64,000 nt of DNA from Pseudotabrizicola algicola. GTDB lineage: Bacteria > Pseudomonadota > Alphaproteobacteria > Rhodobacterales > Rhodobacteraceae. Where the stretch lies: the NCBI RefSeq assembly GCF_010915705.1, contig NZ_JAAIKE010000001.1, forward strand, positions 248,001-312,000, in the 5' to 3' direction. A model generated the notes under the pieces. It saw nothing but the letters and a program-made list of their open reading frames with translations. It was not told where the DNA came from and made no database searches. Of the stretch, positions 1 through 8,695 are shown piece by piece. The translations under genes and the position numbers were made by a program. Position 1 is the stretch's first letter. Every line of letters starts with the position of its first letter.

Positions 1-265
1 AGCGGCCGCGCGACAGCACACGGGTGCCGACCTTGGCCCGCGCCTCGACCAGCCCTTTCGCCTCCAGCGTCTTGAGCGCCTCGCGCAGCACGGTGCGCGA
101 CACGCCGAAGCTGTCCATCATCTCGGCATCATTGGGCAGGATCGACCCCACGGCAAAGCGCCCCGAGGCGATGCCCAGACCGACCTCGGAAATCACATAG
201 GAATGGTAGTTCCGCGCCGTCTGCCGCCCGGAGAGCGCGCGCACCAAACTCCCCGGTTCGCTCAT
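1..265 (-). CDS. GntR/FadR-family transcriptional regulator (N-terminal part)
   Basis: The first 88 codons are visible and the gene runs off the left edge. They encode a winged helix-turn-helix typical of GntR/FadR regulators: a helix with SEVGLGIASGRFAVGSILPN, then DSFGVSRTVLREALKTLEAK, then the wing segment ending in GTRVLSR. The ligand-binding domain (FCD or UTRA) lies outside the window, so the subfamily is inferred only from the DNA-binding part. The ATG is one base after the TGA of the preceding permease gene, so it is almost certainly the last gene of the sugar-importer transcript. It is the natural candidate for the regulator of that operon, responding to the sugar or a metabolite of it. 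Confidence 0.85.
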   Translation of the reverse strand, partial: MSEPGSLVRALSGRQTARNYHSYVISEVGLGIASGRFAVGSILPNDAEMMDSFGVSRTVLREALKTLEAKGLVEARAKVGTRVLSRGR

Positions 266-266
266 G

Positions 267-1244
267 TCAGGATTTCCTAAACGCCTTTTTTCGTGGGGAT
301 GAGGCCGAGAACACCAGTCTTTGCAACAGAATGAACAAAAAGAGAAGCCCGCCGATCACGATCTTGGTCCACCAGCTCGACAAGGTGCCGTCAAAGACGA
401 TGTAGGTCTGCACCAGACCTTGCAGCATCACCCCGATGAAGGTGCCCGCCACAAAGCCGTAGCCGCCCGTCAGCAGGGTGCCGCCGATGACCACGGCAGC
501 GATGGCATCAAGCTCTACCCCCAGTGCCGACAGGGAATAACCCGCCGATGTATAGAGCGAGAACACGATCCCGGCGATCCCGGCCAGGGTGGAGGACAGG
601 GTATAGACAAGAATGGTCGTGCGCGCCACGGGAACCCCCATCAGCGCGGCCGAGGTCTCGTTGCCCCCCAGCGCATAGACGTAAGAGCCAAAGCGGGTGC
701 GATGCGCAAGGATGATGCCCAGCACAAAGACCGCCAGCATGATCATCGCAATCACGGTCAGACGCCCGCCGCCCGGCAGCAGGATGTAGCTGCGCGAGAT
801 GTTGGTATAAAGGTCGTGCTTGATGCCGATGCTGTCGGGCGACAGCACCGAGGCCCCGCCGCGCGCCAGAAACATCCCCGCCAGCGTCACGATGAAAGAA
901 GGCACCTTCAGGTAATGGATGGCCGCCCCCATCACCGCGCCGAATGCCGCCGAGATCACCAGCGTGATGGCAAAGGCCAGCAGCGGGTGCAGGCCCGCCC
1001 ACATGATCAGCGTCGCGATCAGCACGGTGGAAAAGCCGATCACCGCCCCCACCGACAGATCGATCCCGCCCGAGAGGATCACAAAAGTCATCCCCACCGC
1101 CGCAATTCCCAGAAAAGCGTTGTCGGTCAGGAAGTTGCCCAGCACGCGGGTTGACAGCATCGACGGGTATTGCAGCACCGCCGCAATATAGGCGAGCAGG
1201 AAGATGGCGGTGGTCGCCAGCAGGGGGCGCAGCGCGCGGTTCAT
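267..1244 (-). CDS. yjfF: Sugar ABC transporter permease, YjfF-type
   Basis: Inner-membrane permease of 325 residues, second of two different permeases in this operon. It is strongly hydrophobic with about eight to ten membrane segments. It carries signatures of the ribose/galactofuranose permease family (BPD_transp_2): GMTFVILSGGIDLSVGAV near residue 60, and an EAA-like loop with GGTLLTGGYGFVAGTFIGV near residue 265. The ATG at 1244 overlaps the stop of the preceding permease by four bases (ATGA) and has GGAG upstream. An upstream in-frame start would add 18 residues with no family support. Two unlike permeases with one double ATPase is the arrangement of E. coli ytfQRT-yjfF, so galactofuranose-like sugar import is likely but unproven. 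Confidence 0.88.
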   Translation of the reverse strand: MNRALRPLLATTAIFLLAYIAAVLQYPSMLSTRVLGNFLTDNAFLGIAAVGMTFVILSGGIDLSVGAVIGFSTVLIATLIMWAGLHPLLAFAITLVISAAFGAVMGAAIHYLKVPSFIVTLAGMFLARGGASVLSPDSIGIKHDLYTNISRSYILLPGGGRLTVIAMIMLAVFVLGIILAHRTRFGSYVYALGGNETSAALMGVPVARTTILVYTLSSTLAGIAGIVFSLYTSAGYSLSALGVELDAIAAVVIGGTLLTGGYGFVAGTFIGVMLQGLVQTYIVFDGTLSSWWTKIVIGGLLFLFILLQRLVFSASSPRKKAFRKS

Positions 1245-2257
1245 TTGGCGCTCCTGTTGCGGGGCGAGGTGAGGAAAGACAGATGGCGGCCCATCCACTG
1301 GGCGGCCATTGGCGATTGCAGCACAAGGATCAGGATGATGACCCCCGATTTGACCACAAGGTTGAATTGCGGCGAAAAGCCGGAAATCAGGATGCCCGTG
1401 TTCATCGCCTGAATGATCAGGGCACCCACCACCGACATCGGGATCGAAAAGCGCCCGCCCAAAAGCGAGGTGCCGCCCAGAACCACGGCCAGAATTGCAT
1501 CCAGTTCCAGCCAGAGGCCCGCGTTATTGGCATCGGCGCCGCGAATGTCGCCCGCGACGATCAGCCCCGCGATGGCGGCGCAGACCCCGGCAAAGCTGTA
1601 GACGAGCAGCAGCAGCAAGCGGCTGGAAATGCCCGCAAAACGCGCGGCAGAGCGGTTCACCCCCACCGCCTCGATCAGCAGTCCAAGCGCCGTGCGCCGC
1701 ACCGCCAAGGTGGCCCCGACCATCAGCACCAGTGCAATCACCACCGGCATCGGCAACCCAAGGAATGCTCCGGTGCCGATGAAGCTGAGGAGCGGGTCGG
1801 AAAAGGTGACGATAGAGCCTTCCGTGATCAACTGCGCCAGCCCGCGTCCGGCCACCATCAGCACCAGCGTGGCGATGATCGGCTGAATGTCGAGATAGGT
1901 CACCAGCACCCCGTTCCAGAAGCCACAGACCAGCCCCGCCAGCAGCGCCACCGGAATCGCGATCGTGGCAGGTGTGCCGCTAGAGACCATCACCGCCGCG
2001 ACCGCGCCGGAAATGGCCATCACGGCGCCCACCGAAAGGTCAACACCCTTGGTCGCGATCACCGCGGTGACGCCAATCGCCAGAATGGCCACGGGCGCAC
2101 CGCGGTTCAGCACATCGATAAGGCTGCCGAAAAGGCGTCCATCTTGCCAAGTTATGGTGAAAAAGCCCGGAAACAGCAGCCAGTTGATGAACAAGACCGC
2201 CGCCAGCGCGGCAAATTGCGGGCGCAGCAGCGCGGCAGTCAGAGGATGCCGTTTCAT
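1241..2257 (-). CDS. ytfT: Sugar ABC transporter permease, YtfT-type
   Basis: Inner-membrane permease of 338 residues from the same family as the next gene but clearly not a duplicate. The conserved segment VIATKGVDLSVGAVMAISGA lies near residue 65, and the C-terminal loop reads GGTSLLGGRFSIPMSVVGA. It begins with a short cationic N-terminus followed by a membrane segment. The start overlaps the end of the ATPase gene by four bases, and its stop overlaps the next permease, so the three are translationally coupled. Expected role: with YjfF it forms the heterodimeric channel for a furanose sugar captured by YtfQ. Confidence 0.88.
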   Translation of the reverse strand: MKRHPLTAALLRPQFAALAAVLFINWLLFPGFFTITWQDGRLFGSLIDVLNRGAPVAILAIGVTAVIATKGVDLSVGAVMAISGAVAAVMVSSGTPATIAIPVALLAGLVCGFWNGVLVTYLDIQPIIATLVLMVAGRGLAQLITEGSIVTFSDPLLSFIGTGAFLGLPMPVVIALVLMVGATLAVRRTALGLLIEAVGVNRSAARFAGISSRLLLLLVYSFAGVCAAIAGLIVAGDIRGADANNAGLWLELDAILAVVLGGTSLLGGRFSIPMSVVGALIIQAMNTGILISGFSPQFNLVVKSGVIILILVLQSPMAAQWMGRHLSFLTSPRNRSAK

Positions 2258-3780
2258 ATCCTGGCCTCCGCAGAACCTGTGTTGTCGGCAATGGCGGCGA
2301 CGATCACCGCCGGTGTGATGTCGGCGCCGTGCAACTCGGCGACCATCTGGCGGTCGCGCATCACCACCACGCGGTTTGAATAGGCCACCACCTCATCCAG
2401 TTCGGACGAGATCACCAGAAGCGCCAGCCCTTCCTCGCGCAATCGGTTGATGGTGCGCACGATTTCGGCATGGGCGCCCACGTCGATGCCGCGCGTGGGT
2501 TCGTCCAGGATCAGGAAGGTCGGGTCATTGGCCAGCCAGCGGGCAAGGATCACCTTCTGCTGATTCCCCCCCGACAAGAGCTTGACCGGCATGTCATGGC
2601 TGGCCGCGCGGATGTCGAGATCATCGGCATAGCGCCCGGCAATCTCGTCCTGCTCGTCCCGGTGCAGCGCGCGGAACCAGCCCAGTTTGGCCTGCAGGGC
2701 GATGATGATGTTCTCGCGCACAGAGAGTTCACCGAATATCCCGTCCAGCTTGCGGTCTTCGGGGCAAAAGCCGAATCCCGCCATGACCGCCTGTGCGGGG
2801 TTGCGGATTTTCAACGGCTTGCCAGACACCATGATCTCGCCCTCATCCGCCGTGTCCACGCCGAACATGAGCCGCGCCATCTCGGTCCGGCCAGAGCCGA
2901 GCAGTCCGGCCACGCCCACCACCTCGCCTTCGTGCAGGGACAGCGTGAAGGGGGCCACACGGCCCGCGCGGCCAAGGCCGGTAAAGGTCACCTTGACGGG
3001 GCCCTTGGCGGCCTCGGCGACCGGCAGCGTGCTGTGACCATAGGCCAGATCCTTGCCCAGCATCATGCGCACCACCTCGGTTGCCGTCAGTTCGCGCAGA
3101 TCGCGGGTGCCGATCAACTGGCCATTGCGCAGGATCGTGACCCGATCAGCCAGAGCAAAGACCTGATCCAGAAAATGGGTGATGAAGATGATGCCAAGCC
3201 CGCGCGCCTTGAGCTTGGCCACCACTTCGAACAGCTTTTCCACCTCGTTACGGTCAAGGCTCGCCGTGGGTTCGTCCAGCACCAAGACCTTGCCCGACAG
3301 TTCCACCGCCCGCGCGATCGCCACAATCTGCTGCACGGCCACGGAAAAGCTGCCCAGCTCTGCACGCACATCGATATCAAGCCCGTAAGCCGCCATCAGC
3401 GCGGTGGCCTCCGTCACGATCGCCTTGCGCTGCACAAGGCCGAACCGCGTCGGCTGACGGCCCAGAAACAGGTTTTCGGCGACAGACCGGTTGGGCAGAA
3501 GATTGACCTCCTGATAGACGGTGCCGATCCCCGCGCCCTGCGCATTCAGCGGATCGGTAAAGCGGATCGGCGCGCCCTCCAGCACAATCTCGCCGCCATC
3601 GGGCTGATAGGCACCGGTGAGTATCTTGATGAGTGTGGATTTGCCCGCGCCGTTCTCACCCAGAAGCGCATGCACCTCGCCGGGGCGCACCGCGAAATCG
3701 ACGCCGTCCAGCGCCCTGTGCTGGCCAAAGATCTTGGTGATCCCACGCGCCTCCAGCACCGGAGTTTCTCCGTCTGCCAT
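2254..3780 (-). CDS. ytfR: Sugar ABC transporter ATP-binding protein, YtfR-type (two nucleotide-binding domains)
   Basis: Tandem ABC ATPase of 508 residues, as in RbsA/MglA/YtfR. Domain 1 has Walker A GENGAGKST and Walker B VLVLDEPTASLD. Domain 2 has a degenerate Walker A (GLLGSGRTE), signature LSGGNQQKV and Walker B LILDEPTRGID. A degenerate P-loop in the second half is normal for this family. The start at 3780 (MADGETPV) was chosen because it lies just before the first conserved strand. An in-frame ATG at 3828 would add 16 residues of low-complexity N-terminus. About 100 bases with a stem-loop separate it from the binding-protein gene. Confidence 0.9.
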   Translation of the reverse strand: MADGETPVLEARGITKIFGQHRALDGVDFAVRPGEVHALLGENGAGKSTLIKILTGAYQPDGGEIVLEGAPIRFTDPLNAQGAGIGTVYQEVNLLPNRSVAENLFLGRQPTRFGLVQRKAIVTEATALMAAYGLDIDVRAELGSFSVAVQQIVAIARAVELSGKVLVLDEPTASLDRNEVEKLFEVVAKLKARGLGIIFITHFLDQVFALADRVTILRNGQLIGTRDLRELTATEVVRMMLGKDLAYGHSTLPVAEAAKGPVKVTFTGLGRAGRVAPFTLSLHEGEVVGVAGLLGSGRTEMARLMFGVDTADEGEIMVSGKPLKIRNPAQAVMAGFGFCPEDRKLDGIFGELSVRENIIIALQAKLGWFRALHRDEQDEIAGRYADDLDIRAASHDMPVKLLSGGNQQKVILARWLANDPTFLILDEPTRGIDVGAHAEIVRTINRLREEGLALLVISSELDEVVAYSNRVVVMRDRQMVAELHGADITPAVIVAAIADNTGSAEARI

Positions 3781-3841
3781 GTCCTGCCCCCCGTTTCCTG
3801 CCTGCCACAGTTCTGCTTTTGACTGCATAAAGCAATTCCGC

Positions 3842-3861
3842 CGGCGGGATTATTCCCGCCG
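3842..3861 (-). other. Intra-operon stem-loop between ytfQ and ytfR
   Basis: A perfect 8-bp inverted repeat (CGGCGGGA / TCCCGCCG) with a 4-base loop lies in the 100-base gap between the binding-protein gene and the ATPase gene, without a T-run behind it. Hairpins here in binding-protein operons commonly protect the upstream mRNA or attenuate read-through, giving more binding protein than transporter. That role is inferred. Confidence 0.6.
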
Positions 3862-3880
3862 ACGGATGCTTGCGAGGGTG

Positions 3881-4852
3881 TCAGTAACCCAGACCCTTGC
3901 GGCGATCATATTCGCCCTGCGGGTCATCGGCGGGGGTGTAGAGTTTGGACTCGGTGATGATGAACTTCTCCGGCACCGTGCCCGCGTTCAGATAGGCATC
4001 CAGCGCGGCAAAGGCCGGACCGGCCATGTTCGGCGTCAGTTCCACCGTGGCATTCGCCTCACCGCTGACCATCGCGGCAAAGATATCCGGCACGGCGTCG
4101 ATCGACACGACCAGAATGTCGCTGCCCGGTTTCAGGCCTGCATCTTTGATCGCCTGGATGGCCCCCACCGCCATGTCGTCATTATGCGCATAGACCGCGC
4201 AGATACCGGCCCCACCGCCTTCGGCCTTCAGGAAGCCTTCCATCACCTCCTTGCCCTTCGAGCGGGTGAAATCGCCGGTCTGGCTGCGGATGATCGAGAT
4301 GTTGGACGCGCTTGCGATGCCTTCTTCAAAGCCCTGTTTGCGGTTGATGGCGGGGGATGACCCGACGGTGCCTTGCAGTTCCACCACCTTGCACTCGCGA
4401 TCCCCCACGGTGCTGACCAGCCATTCGCCTGCAACCCGGCCTTCCTTCACCTGATCCGAGGCGACCGACGTCAGGTAAAGGTCTTCGGGTGCGTCGATGC
4501 CGCGGTCCAGCAGCACCACGGGAATCTCTGCGTCCTTGGCCTCGGTCAGCACCTCTTCCCAGCCGGTCGACACCACGGGGGCGATCAGGATGGCATCGAC
4601 ACCTTGCGCGATAAAGCCGCGCAGGGCCTTGATCTGGTTTTCCTGCTTTTGTTGCGCATCGGCAAACTTCAGGTCAACGCCCAGACGCTCCGCCTCGGCC
4701 TTTGTCACCGAGGTTTCCGCGGCGCGCCAGCCGGATTCCGACCCGATCTGCGAGAACCCGATCACCTTGCCTGCCAGTCCCTCGGCATAAGCCGTTGAAG
4801 ACATGAGTGCGCCGATACCCGCGACCAGCGCGAGTTTCTTGATAATGGACAT
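3881..4852 (-). CDS. ytfQ: Periplasmic sugar-binding protein, YtfQ-type
   Basis: Periplasmic binding protein of 323 residues, family Peripla_BP_4. A Sec signal peptide (MSIIKKLALVAGIGALMSS, cleavage after AYA) is followed by the mature domain. Close similarity to E. coli YtfQ is visible across the chain: GFSQIGSESGWRAAET, AQQKQENQIKA, APVVSTGWE, VVELQGTVGSSPA, RSQTGDFTRSKGKEVME, VYAHNDDMAVGAIQAI and VELTPNMAGPAF. It should capture galactofuranose or a related furanose and deliver it to YtfT/YjfF. Start 4852 has a good Shine-Dalgarno AGGGAGGG eight bases upstream. A longer in-frame reading upstream has no family similarity and was dropped. First gene of the operon. Confidence 0.92.
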   Translation of the reverse strand: MSIIKKLALVAGIGALMSSTAYAEGLAGKVIGFSQIGSESGWRAAETSVTKAEAERLGVDLKFADAQQKQENQIKALRGFIAQGVDAILIAPVVSTGWEEVLTEAKDAEIPVVLLDRGIDAPEDLYLTSVASDQVKEGRVAGEWLVSTVGDRECKVVELQGTVGSSPAINRKQGFEEGIASASNISIIRSQTGDFTRSKGKEVMEGFLKAEGGGAGICAVYAHNDDMAVGAIQAIKDAGLKPGSDILVVSIDAVPDIFAAMVSGEANATVELTPNMAGPAFAALDAYLNAGTVPEKFIITESKLYTPADDPQGEYDRRKGLGY

Positions 4853-4923
4853 GAATCCCTCCCTAGGATTGTGCGGCAGACGTCTCCTCCCGTCGACCTG
4901 ACAGGAGGCTAGCAAAAGTAATA

Positions 4924-4944
4924 CTATATGTAAAATTCTATATG
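4924..4944 (-). promoter_or_regulatory. AT-rich direct repeat (CATATAG x2) upstream of ytfQ, candidate operator/promoter
   Basis: On the coding (minus) strand two CATATAG heptamers stand 14 bases apart, separated by AATTTTA, about 75 bases before the ytfQ start. The tract is strikingly AT-rich in a GC-rich chromosome. It contains TATAGT, a plausible -10, but no convincing -35 is visible. It may be the site of the GntR regulator encoded at the end of the same operon; this is inference. Confidence 0.45.
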
Positions 4945-5353
4945 CAGCGCACGGAATTGACATCAAACCGGGCCTGCGGGCGCGGAGCGGGCGGTCTTTC
5001 CCGATCTGGAAAACAAGGTTAGAATGCCCTCTTAAATACATGTTTTCGTTATGCTTTGTGTCCGAGGTCGAGCGCGGGCCGAAGGTGCCAGACGCGCGCT
5101 GCATGACAAACCGACTTCGGTGGCAATCCTGCGGGCAATCCGCCCCGCGACCCGCTGCCAGCCCGATCCTCGGGGTGCGGGATTGCACCCGCGTCTCCTC
5201 GCGCTCCGCCTTTTTTGCCCGCCTGATCGAATCATCATCTGACGGCTGTTCATCCGCTTGGCAGGTTTTGAACGCGGAAGCCTTGCGCAGGCAAAGTGCC
5301 ATGTGAAATGCTGGCATCATGGTGCATCCTCGCCGCGCCTCTGGAGTGATCTG
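4945..5353. other. Intergenic region between divergent ytf operon and glycosyltransferase operon
   Basis: About 410 bases without a convincing gene. Short open frames on both strands are arginine-rich and have no ribosome-binding site, so they look spurious. An AT-richer patch near 5020-5050 (TTAAATACATG) may belong to the promoter of the rightward glycosyltransferase genes, but no clean -35/-10 pair was recognised. Confidence 0.5.
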
Positions 5354-6397
5354 TTGAAAATCCTTGCCTTCACCTGCGTCAAGAATGAAGGCCCGTTCCT
5401 GCTGGAGTGGCTTGCCTATAACCGCTTGATTGGAGTGACAGATTTTGTCGTCTTTTCTAATGATTGCGAGGACGGGACAGATAAGTTGCTGACCGGCTTG
5501 GCCGAACAGGGCGTGTTGCGCCACATTCCGCATCGCGCCCCACCTGACAAAAGCGTGCAATGGCAGGCCTTGCAAAAGGTGGTCAAGGACGACCTTACAG
5601 CGGGCTACGACTGGGCGGTGTTTCTTGACGTCGACGAGTTTCCGATGATCCACGCGGGCCAGCATCGGTTGGCCGATGCTTTCGCCGCATTGCCGCCGAA
5701 TGCCGATGCGCTTGCAATGCCTTGGCGTCTCTTCGGGGCGAACGGCCATGTGCGCTTTGACGATCAGCCGGTTACGGCGCAGTTCTTGCGCTCGGCGCCG
5801 GAGGATCTGTTCCACCCGATTGCCGGCCGATACATCAAGACGCTGTATCGGCCCTCCCGCTTTCAAAAGCCCGGCGTTCACCGGCCCAAGCGGCGGGTGG
5901 CGGACGCGCTGCCGAACTGGTTTGACGGCGCAGGCCAGCCCTTGCCTCCCGAGTTCGCCGCCCGCGACGGGCAAATCGCCTTACCCACCCTCACAACGGG
6001 GCGCAGCCTGATCGAGTTGAACCATTATTCCCTGCGGTCGGTGGAAAGTTTCATCGTCAAGACCGCCCGCGGCCTCGCGAACCGCCGCGTCAAGACGATC
6101 GACCTCGGCTATTGGGTGGAGCGCAATTTCAACACCGTCGAGAACAGCGCGATAACCCTGTGGTCCGCCGCATTGGCGCAGGAAATCGCGGCATTGCGGG
6201 CCTTGCCGCGCATCGAGTCGCTGCACCAGCAAAGCTGCGACTGGCACCGCGCGCGTGCAGCCAGCCTCATTCGCACCGAAGAGGGGTATCGTCTCTACTG
6301 CGACTGCCTCCATGCGGCAGATTCGGCGGTGCTGTCTCGGCGTCTCGCGCTCCATCTCTATTCGGTTTTTGCCGAGTTGCGCGCGCAGGAGCGGTGA
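5354..6397 (+). CDS. Glycosyltransferase family 2 protein (Glyco_tranf_2_4 type)
   Basis: Protein of 347 residues starting at TTG 5354, with GGAG seven bases upstream. The chain then begins directly with the first beta-strand and motif KILAFTCVKNEGPFLLEWLA, typical of this family. An upstream in-frame start would add 32 residues of unrelated sequence. The nucleotide-sugar/metal motif is FLDVDEF near residue 98. No membrane segment is seen, so it probably works at the cytoplasmic face of the membrane. First of three glycosyltransferase genes; its stop abuts the next ATG without a gap, indicating coupling. Probable role: assembly of a cell-surface polysaccharide. Donor and acceptor are unknown. 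Confidence 0.85.
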   Translation: MKILAFTCVKNEGPFLLEWLAYNRLIGVTDFVVFSNDCEDGTDKLLTGLAEQGVLRHIPHRAPPDKSVQWQALQKVVKDDLTAGYDWAVFLDVDEFPMIHAGQHRLADAFAALPPNADALAMPWRLFGANGHVRFDDQPVTAQFLRSAPEDLFHPIAGRYIKTLYRPSRFQKPGVHRPKRRVADALPNWFDGAGQPLPPEFAARDGQIALPTLTTGRSLIELNHYSLRSVESFIVKTARGLANRRVKTIDLGYWVERNFNTVENSAITLWSAALAQEIAALRALPRIESLHQQSCDWHRARAASLIRTEEGYRLYCDCLHAADSAVLSRRLALHLYSVFAELRAQER

Positions 6398-8695
6398 ATG
6401 GCGCTGCGCCTGCACATCGGTCTGAACGCCCGCCGGGCCAATGCCGAAAGCTGGGGCGATCTGGGGTATGCGCGGTGCCTTGCCGCCGCTTTCGAGCGGA
6501 TCGGCCATGACTGCACGCTGTTCTTCCGGGACGAGCGGCCGCAGCTTTCGGGGCGGGATGAGGTGGTGCTGCGCATCGTCGGGCCGCATCTCGATGATCC
6601 GGTGCCGGGTGTTCCGAACCTGCTCTGGATCATCAGCCCGCCCAATCACGCCGCCTTGGCTCATCTTGCGCGCTATCAGGCGGTGTTCATCGCCTCTGCC
6701 ACGCTGGCCGCGCGCTGTTCTGCCCTGGGGCAAGAGGCGCGGTTTCTGCCGCAAGCCACCGATCCGGCACTTTTCAACCCCGAGGCGCGCGGCGGATATC
6801 CGGTTGATCTTCAGGTCAGCTTTGTCGGCAACCTTGCCCCGAGGGTGCCCCGCAGCGCTGTCTTGGCCGCCATCGCACAAGGCTTTGATGTGCATATCTG
6901 GGGGCAGGGCTGGGAAGGGGCGGTGCCACAGCGCCACATCCGCAGCGAAAGGCTCGAGATTGACGGCTTGGCGCAGGTCTATGCCCGCTCTGCCGTGGTC
7001 CTGAACAGCCACATGTCCAACATGGCCGAACTGGGCTTCATGTCCAACCGCAGCTTTGACGCTCTGGCCTGCGGGGCGCAAGTGCTGTCGGACCGCGTGC
7101 AAGGGTTTGCCGATGAGTCCCTGTCGGCGCTGGTGCAGGTCGATGCGCCTGCCGATGTCGGTCCGGCGCTGTCCGCGCTTTTGTCGGCACAGCCGGATCG
7201 GCGCCATATCGCAGGGCTGATGCGCAGCAGGTTCAGCTTTGCCGCCCGTGCGCGTATCCTTGCCGATGCGGCACAGCAGCTCTTGGCCCTTGGCATGCGG
7301 GCCGAGCCTGCCTTTGCGCCGCGTCCTGCCCACCCCCTGCGCGGCGATGTGTTGCGGCTGGAGCTGACCGATTGCCCCGAGACGGATGCGCCCGATCTCG
7401 CCGCATGGCTGGATGGCTTGATGCAGCAGCACCGGTTGGAGGTGACGCTGCATTTGACCGACCCGAGCACAACCCCCGAGGGCATGTCGGTGGAAATGGC
7501 GATGCAGCGCGCGGCTTTTGCGGTGTTGCGCATCGGCGCGGTGATGGCCCGCCGCTCTTCTTTCGCGGCATTGAATGTGCGCGCCGCCCCGTCCGAGGCG
7601 CGCAGCGGCGTGATCCATGCCGCGATGATCGACCACCGCGAGGCGCAAGCCGCCGCCCTAGCCCCCGATGCCCCCGCAACTCTGGCCGTGCTGGAACGGG
7701 TTTGTGCCCGTGCGCGCAGGCTGCTGGATTGCGCCGATGACATGCTGCTCGACCTCGCCGCGCCTGACACCTTGCTTGATCCGGTGCAGGCTCGCATCCG
7801 TCTTCTGGGCAACCGCCCCTTTTATCCCCACACTCCGGAAGGCTTTTCGCGGGATCGTCAGAAGCGCCATCTGCGCCTGTGGCCCCGTAATTCTGGCGTC
7901 AGGATCGACCGGCCCATCGGGGTGTTCCTGCATCTCTATTATGCTGACCTTGCGGCCTGCTTTCGGGATCGCCTGCAGGCGCTGGACCTGCCGCACCGCC
8001 TCTATGTCTCGACCGATAGTGACGACAAGGCGGCGCAGATCGCCGCCGTTCTGCCCTCGGCGAAGGTAAGGGTGGTCGCGAACAGGGGCCGCGATGTGCA
8101 TGGCAAGCTTTGCGGTTTTGCCGATGCCCATGCGGGCCATGACCTTGTCCTGCATCTGCATGGCAAGAAATCGCCTCATTCCGGGGGGTTGGACCAATGG
8201 CTCGATCACTGCCTGACCTGCCTGCTGCCAAGCCGTGAGGAAGTCTTGCGCATCGTGTCCTTGTTCCAGTCCATCCCCGATCTGGGCATGGTGGCTCCGC
8301 TGACCTTCAGATCGGTTCTTGCGGCGGCGCATTGGGGGGACAATCTGGACATCGCGCGCGAACTTGTTGCGCGTCTGCCTGCGCCATGCGCCTTGCCCGC
8401 CGATGCCGATCTGGAGTTTCCTGTCGGCTCGATGTTCTGGGCGCGCCGGCTGGTGCTGCAGCCCTTGCTTGGTCTTGGTCTGAACAGCGGGCACTTCCCG
8501 CCGGAAACAGGGCAGGTGGATGCCACCCCCGCCCATGCGATAGAGCGTTTGTTCGGAGTGCTGTGTCAGGCGAGCGGGCATCGCATGATCCGTGTGGCTC
8601 CGGCCAGCAGCACCCAGCACAAATCCCGCCAGATCGCCGCGCGGCGCAACGAGGACGTACGCAAGGCGTTGCAAGAAGGACAGTTCCAGCAATGA
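6398..8695 (+). CDS. Two-domain glycosyltransferase: GT1/CgeB-like N-terminus plus RgpF (rhamnan synthesis F) C-terminus
   Basis: Large protein of 765 residues. Residues 1-300 resemble the CgeB/Glyco_trans_1_2 group: DLGYARCLAAAFERIGHDCT, LLWIISPPNH, FVGNLAPRVPRSA, and SNRSFDALACGAQVLSD, the usual donor-binding region. Residues about 505-745 match the rhamnan-synthesis protein F family: GVFLHLYYADL, LYVSTDSDDKAAQ, VVANRGRDVHGKL, LHLHGKKSPHSG and EFPVGSMFWAR. RgpF proteins act in rhamnose-rich or related surface polysaccharide assembly. The middle, about 300-480, is not recognised. ATG follows the upstream stop directly, and its own stop overlaps the next start (ATGA). Confidence 0.82.
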   Translation: MALRLHIGLNARRANAESWGDLGYARCLAAAFERIGHDCTLFFRDERPQLSGRDEVVLRIVGPHLDDPVPGVPNLLWIISPPNHAALAHLARYQAVFIASATLAARCSALGQEARFLPQATDPALFNPEARGGYPVDLQVSFVGNLAPRVPRSAVLAAIAQGFDVHIWGQGWEGAVPQRHIRSERLEIDGLAQVYARSAVVLNSHMSNMAELGFMSNRSFDALACGAQVLSDRVQGFADESLSALVQVDAPADVGPALSALLSAQPDRRHIAGLMRSRFSFAARARILADAAQQLLALGMRAEPAFAPRPAHPLRGDVLRLELTDCPETDAPDLAAWLDGLMQQHRLEVTLHLTDPSTTPEGMSVEMAMQRAAFAVLRIGAVMARRSSFAALNVRAAPSEARSGVIHAAMIDHREAQAAALAPDAPATLAVLERVCARARRLLDCADDMLLDLAAPDTLLDPVQARIRLLGNRPFYPHTPEGFSRDRQKRHLRLWPRNSGVRIDRPIGVFLHLYYADLAACFRDRLQALDLPHRLYVSTDSDDKAAQIAAVLPSAKVRVVANRGRDVHGKLCGFADAHAGHDLVLHLHGKKSPHSGGLDQWLDHCLTCLLPSREEVLRIVSLFQSIPDLGMVAPLTFRSVLAAAHWGDNLDIARELVARLPAPCALPADADLEFPVGSMFWARRLVLQPLLGLGLNSGHFPPETGQVDATPAHAIERLFGVLCQASGHRMIRVAPASSTQHKSRQIAARRNEDVRKALQEGQFQQ

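Noticed and set aside
5032-5253. Arg-rich 73-codon frame on the minus strand between ytfQ and the glycosyltransferases
   Set aside because: No ribosome-binding site, no domain, and composition typical of chance frames in GC-rich DNA.
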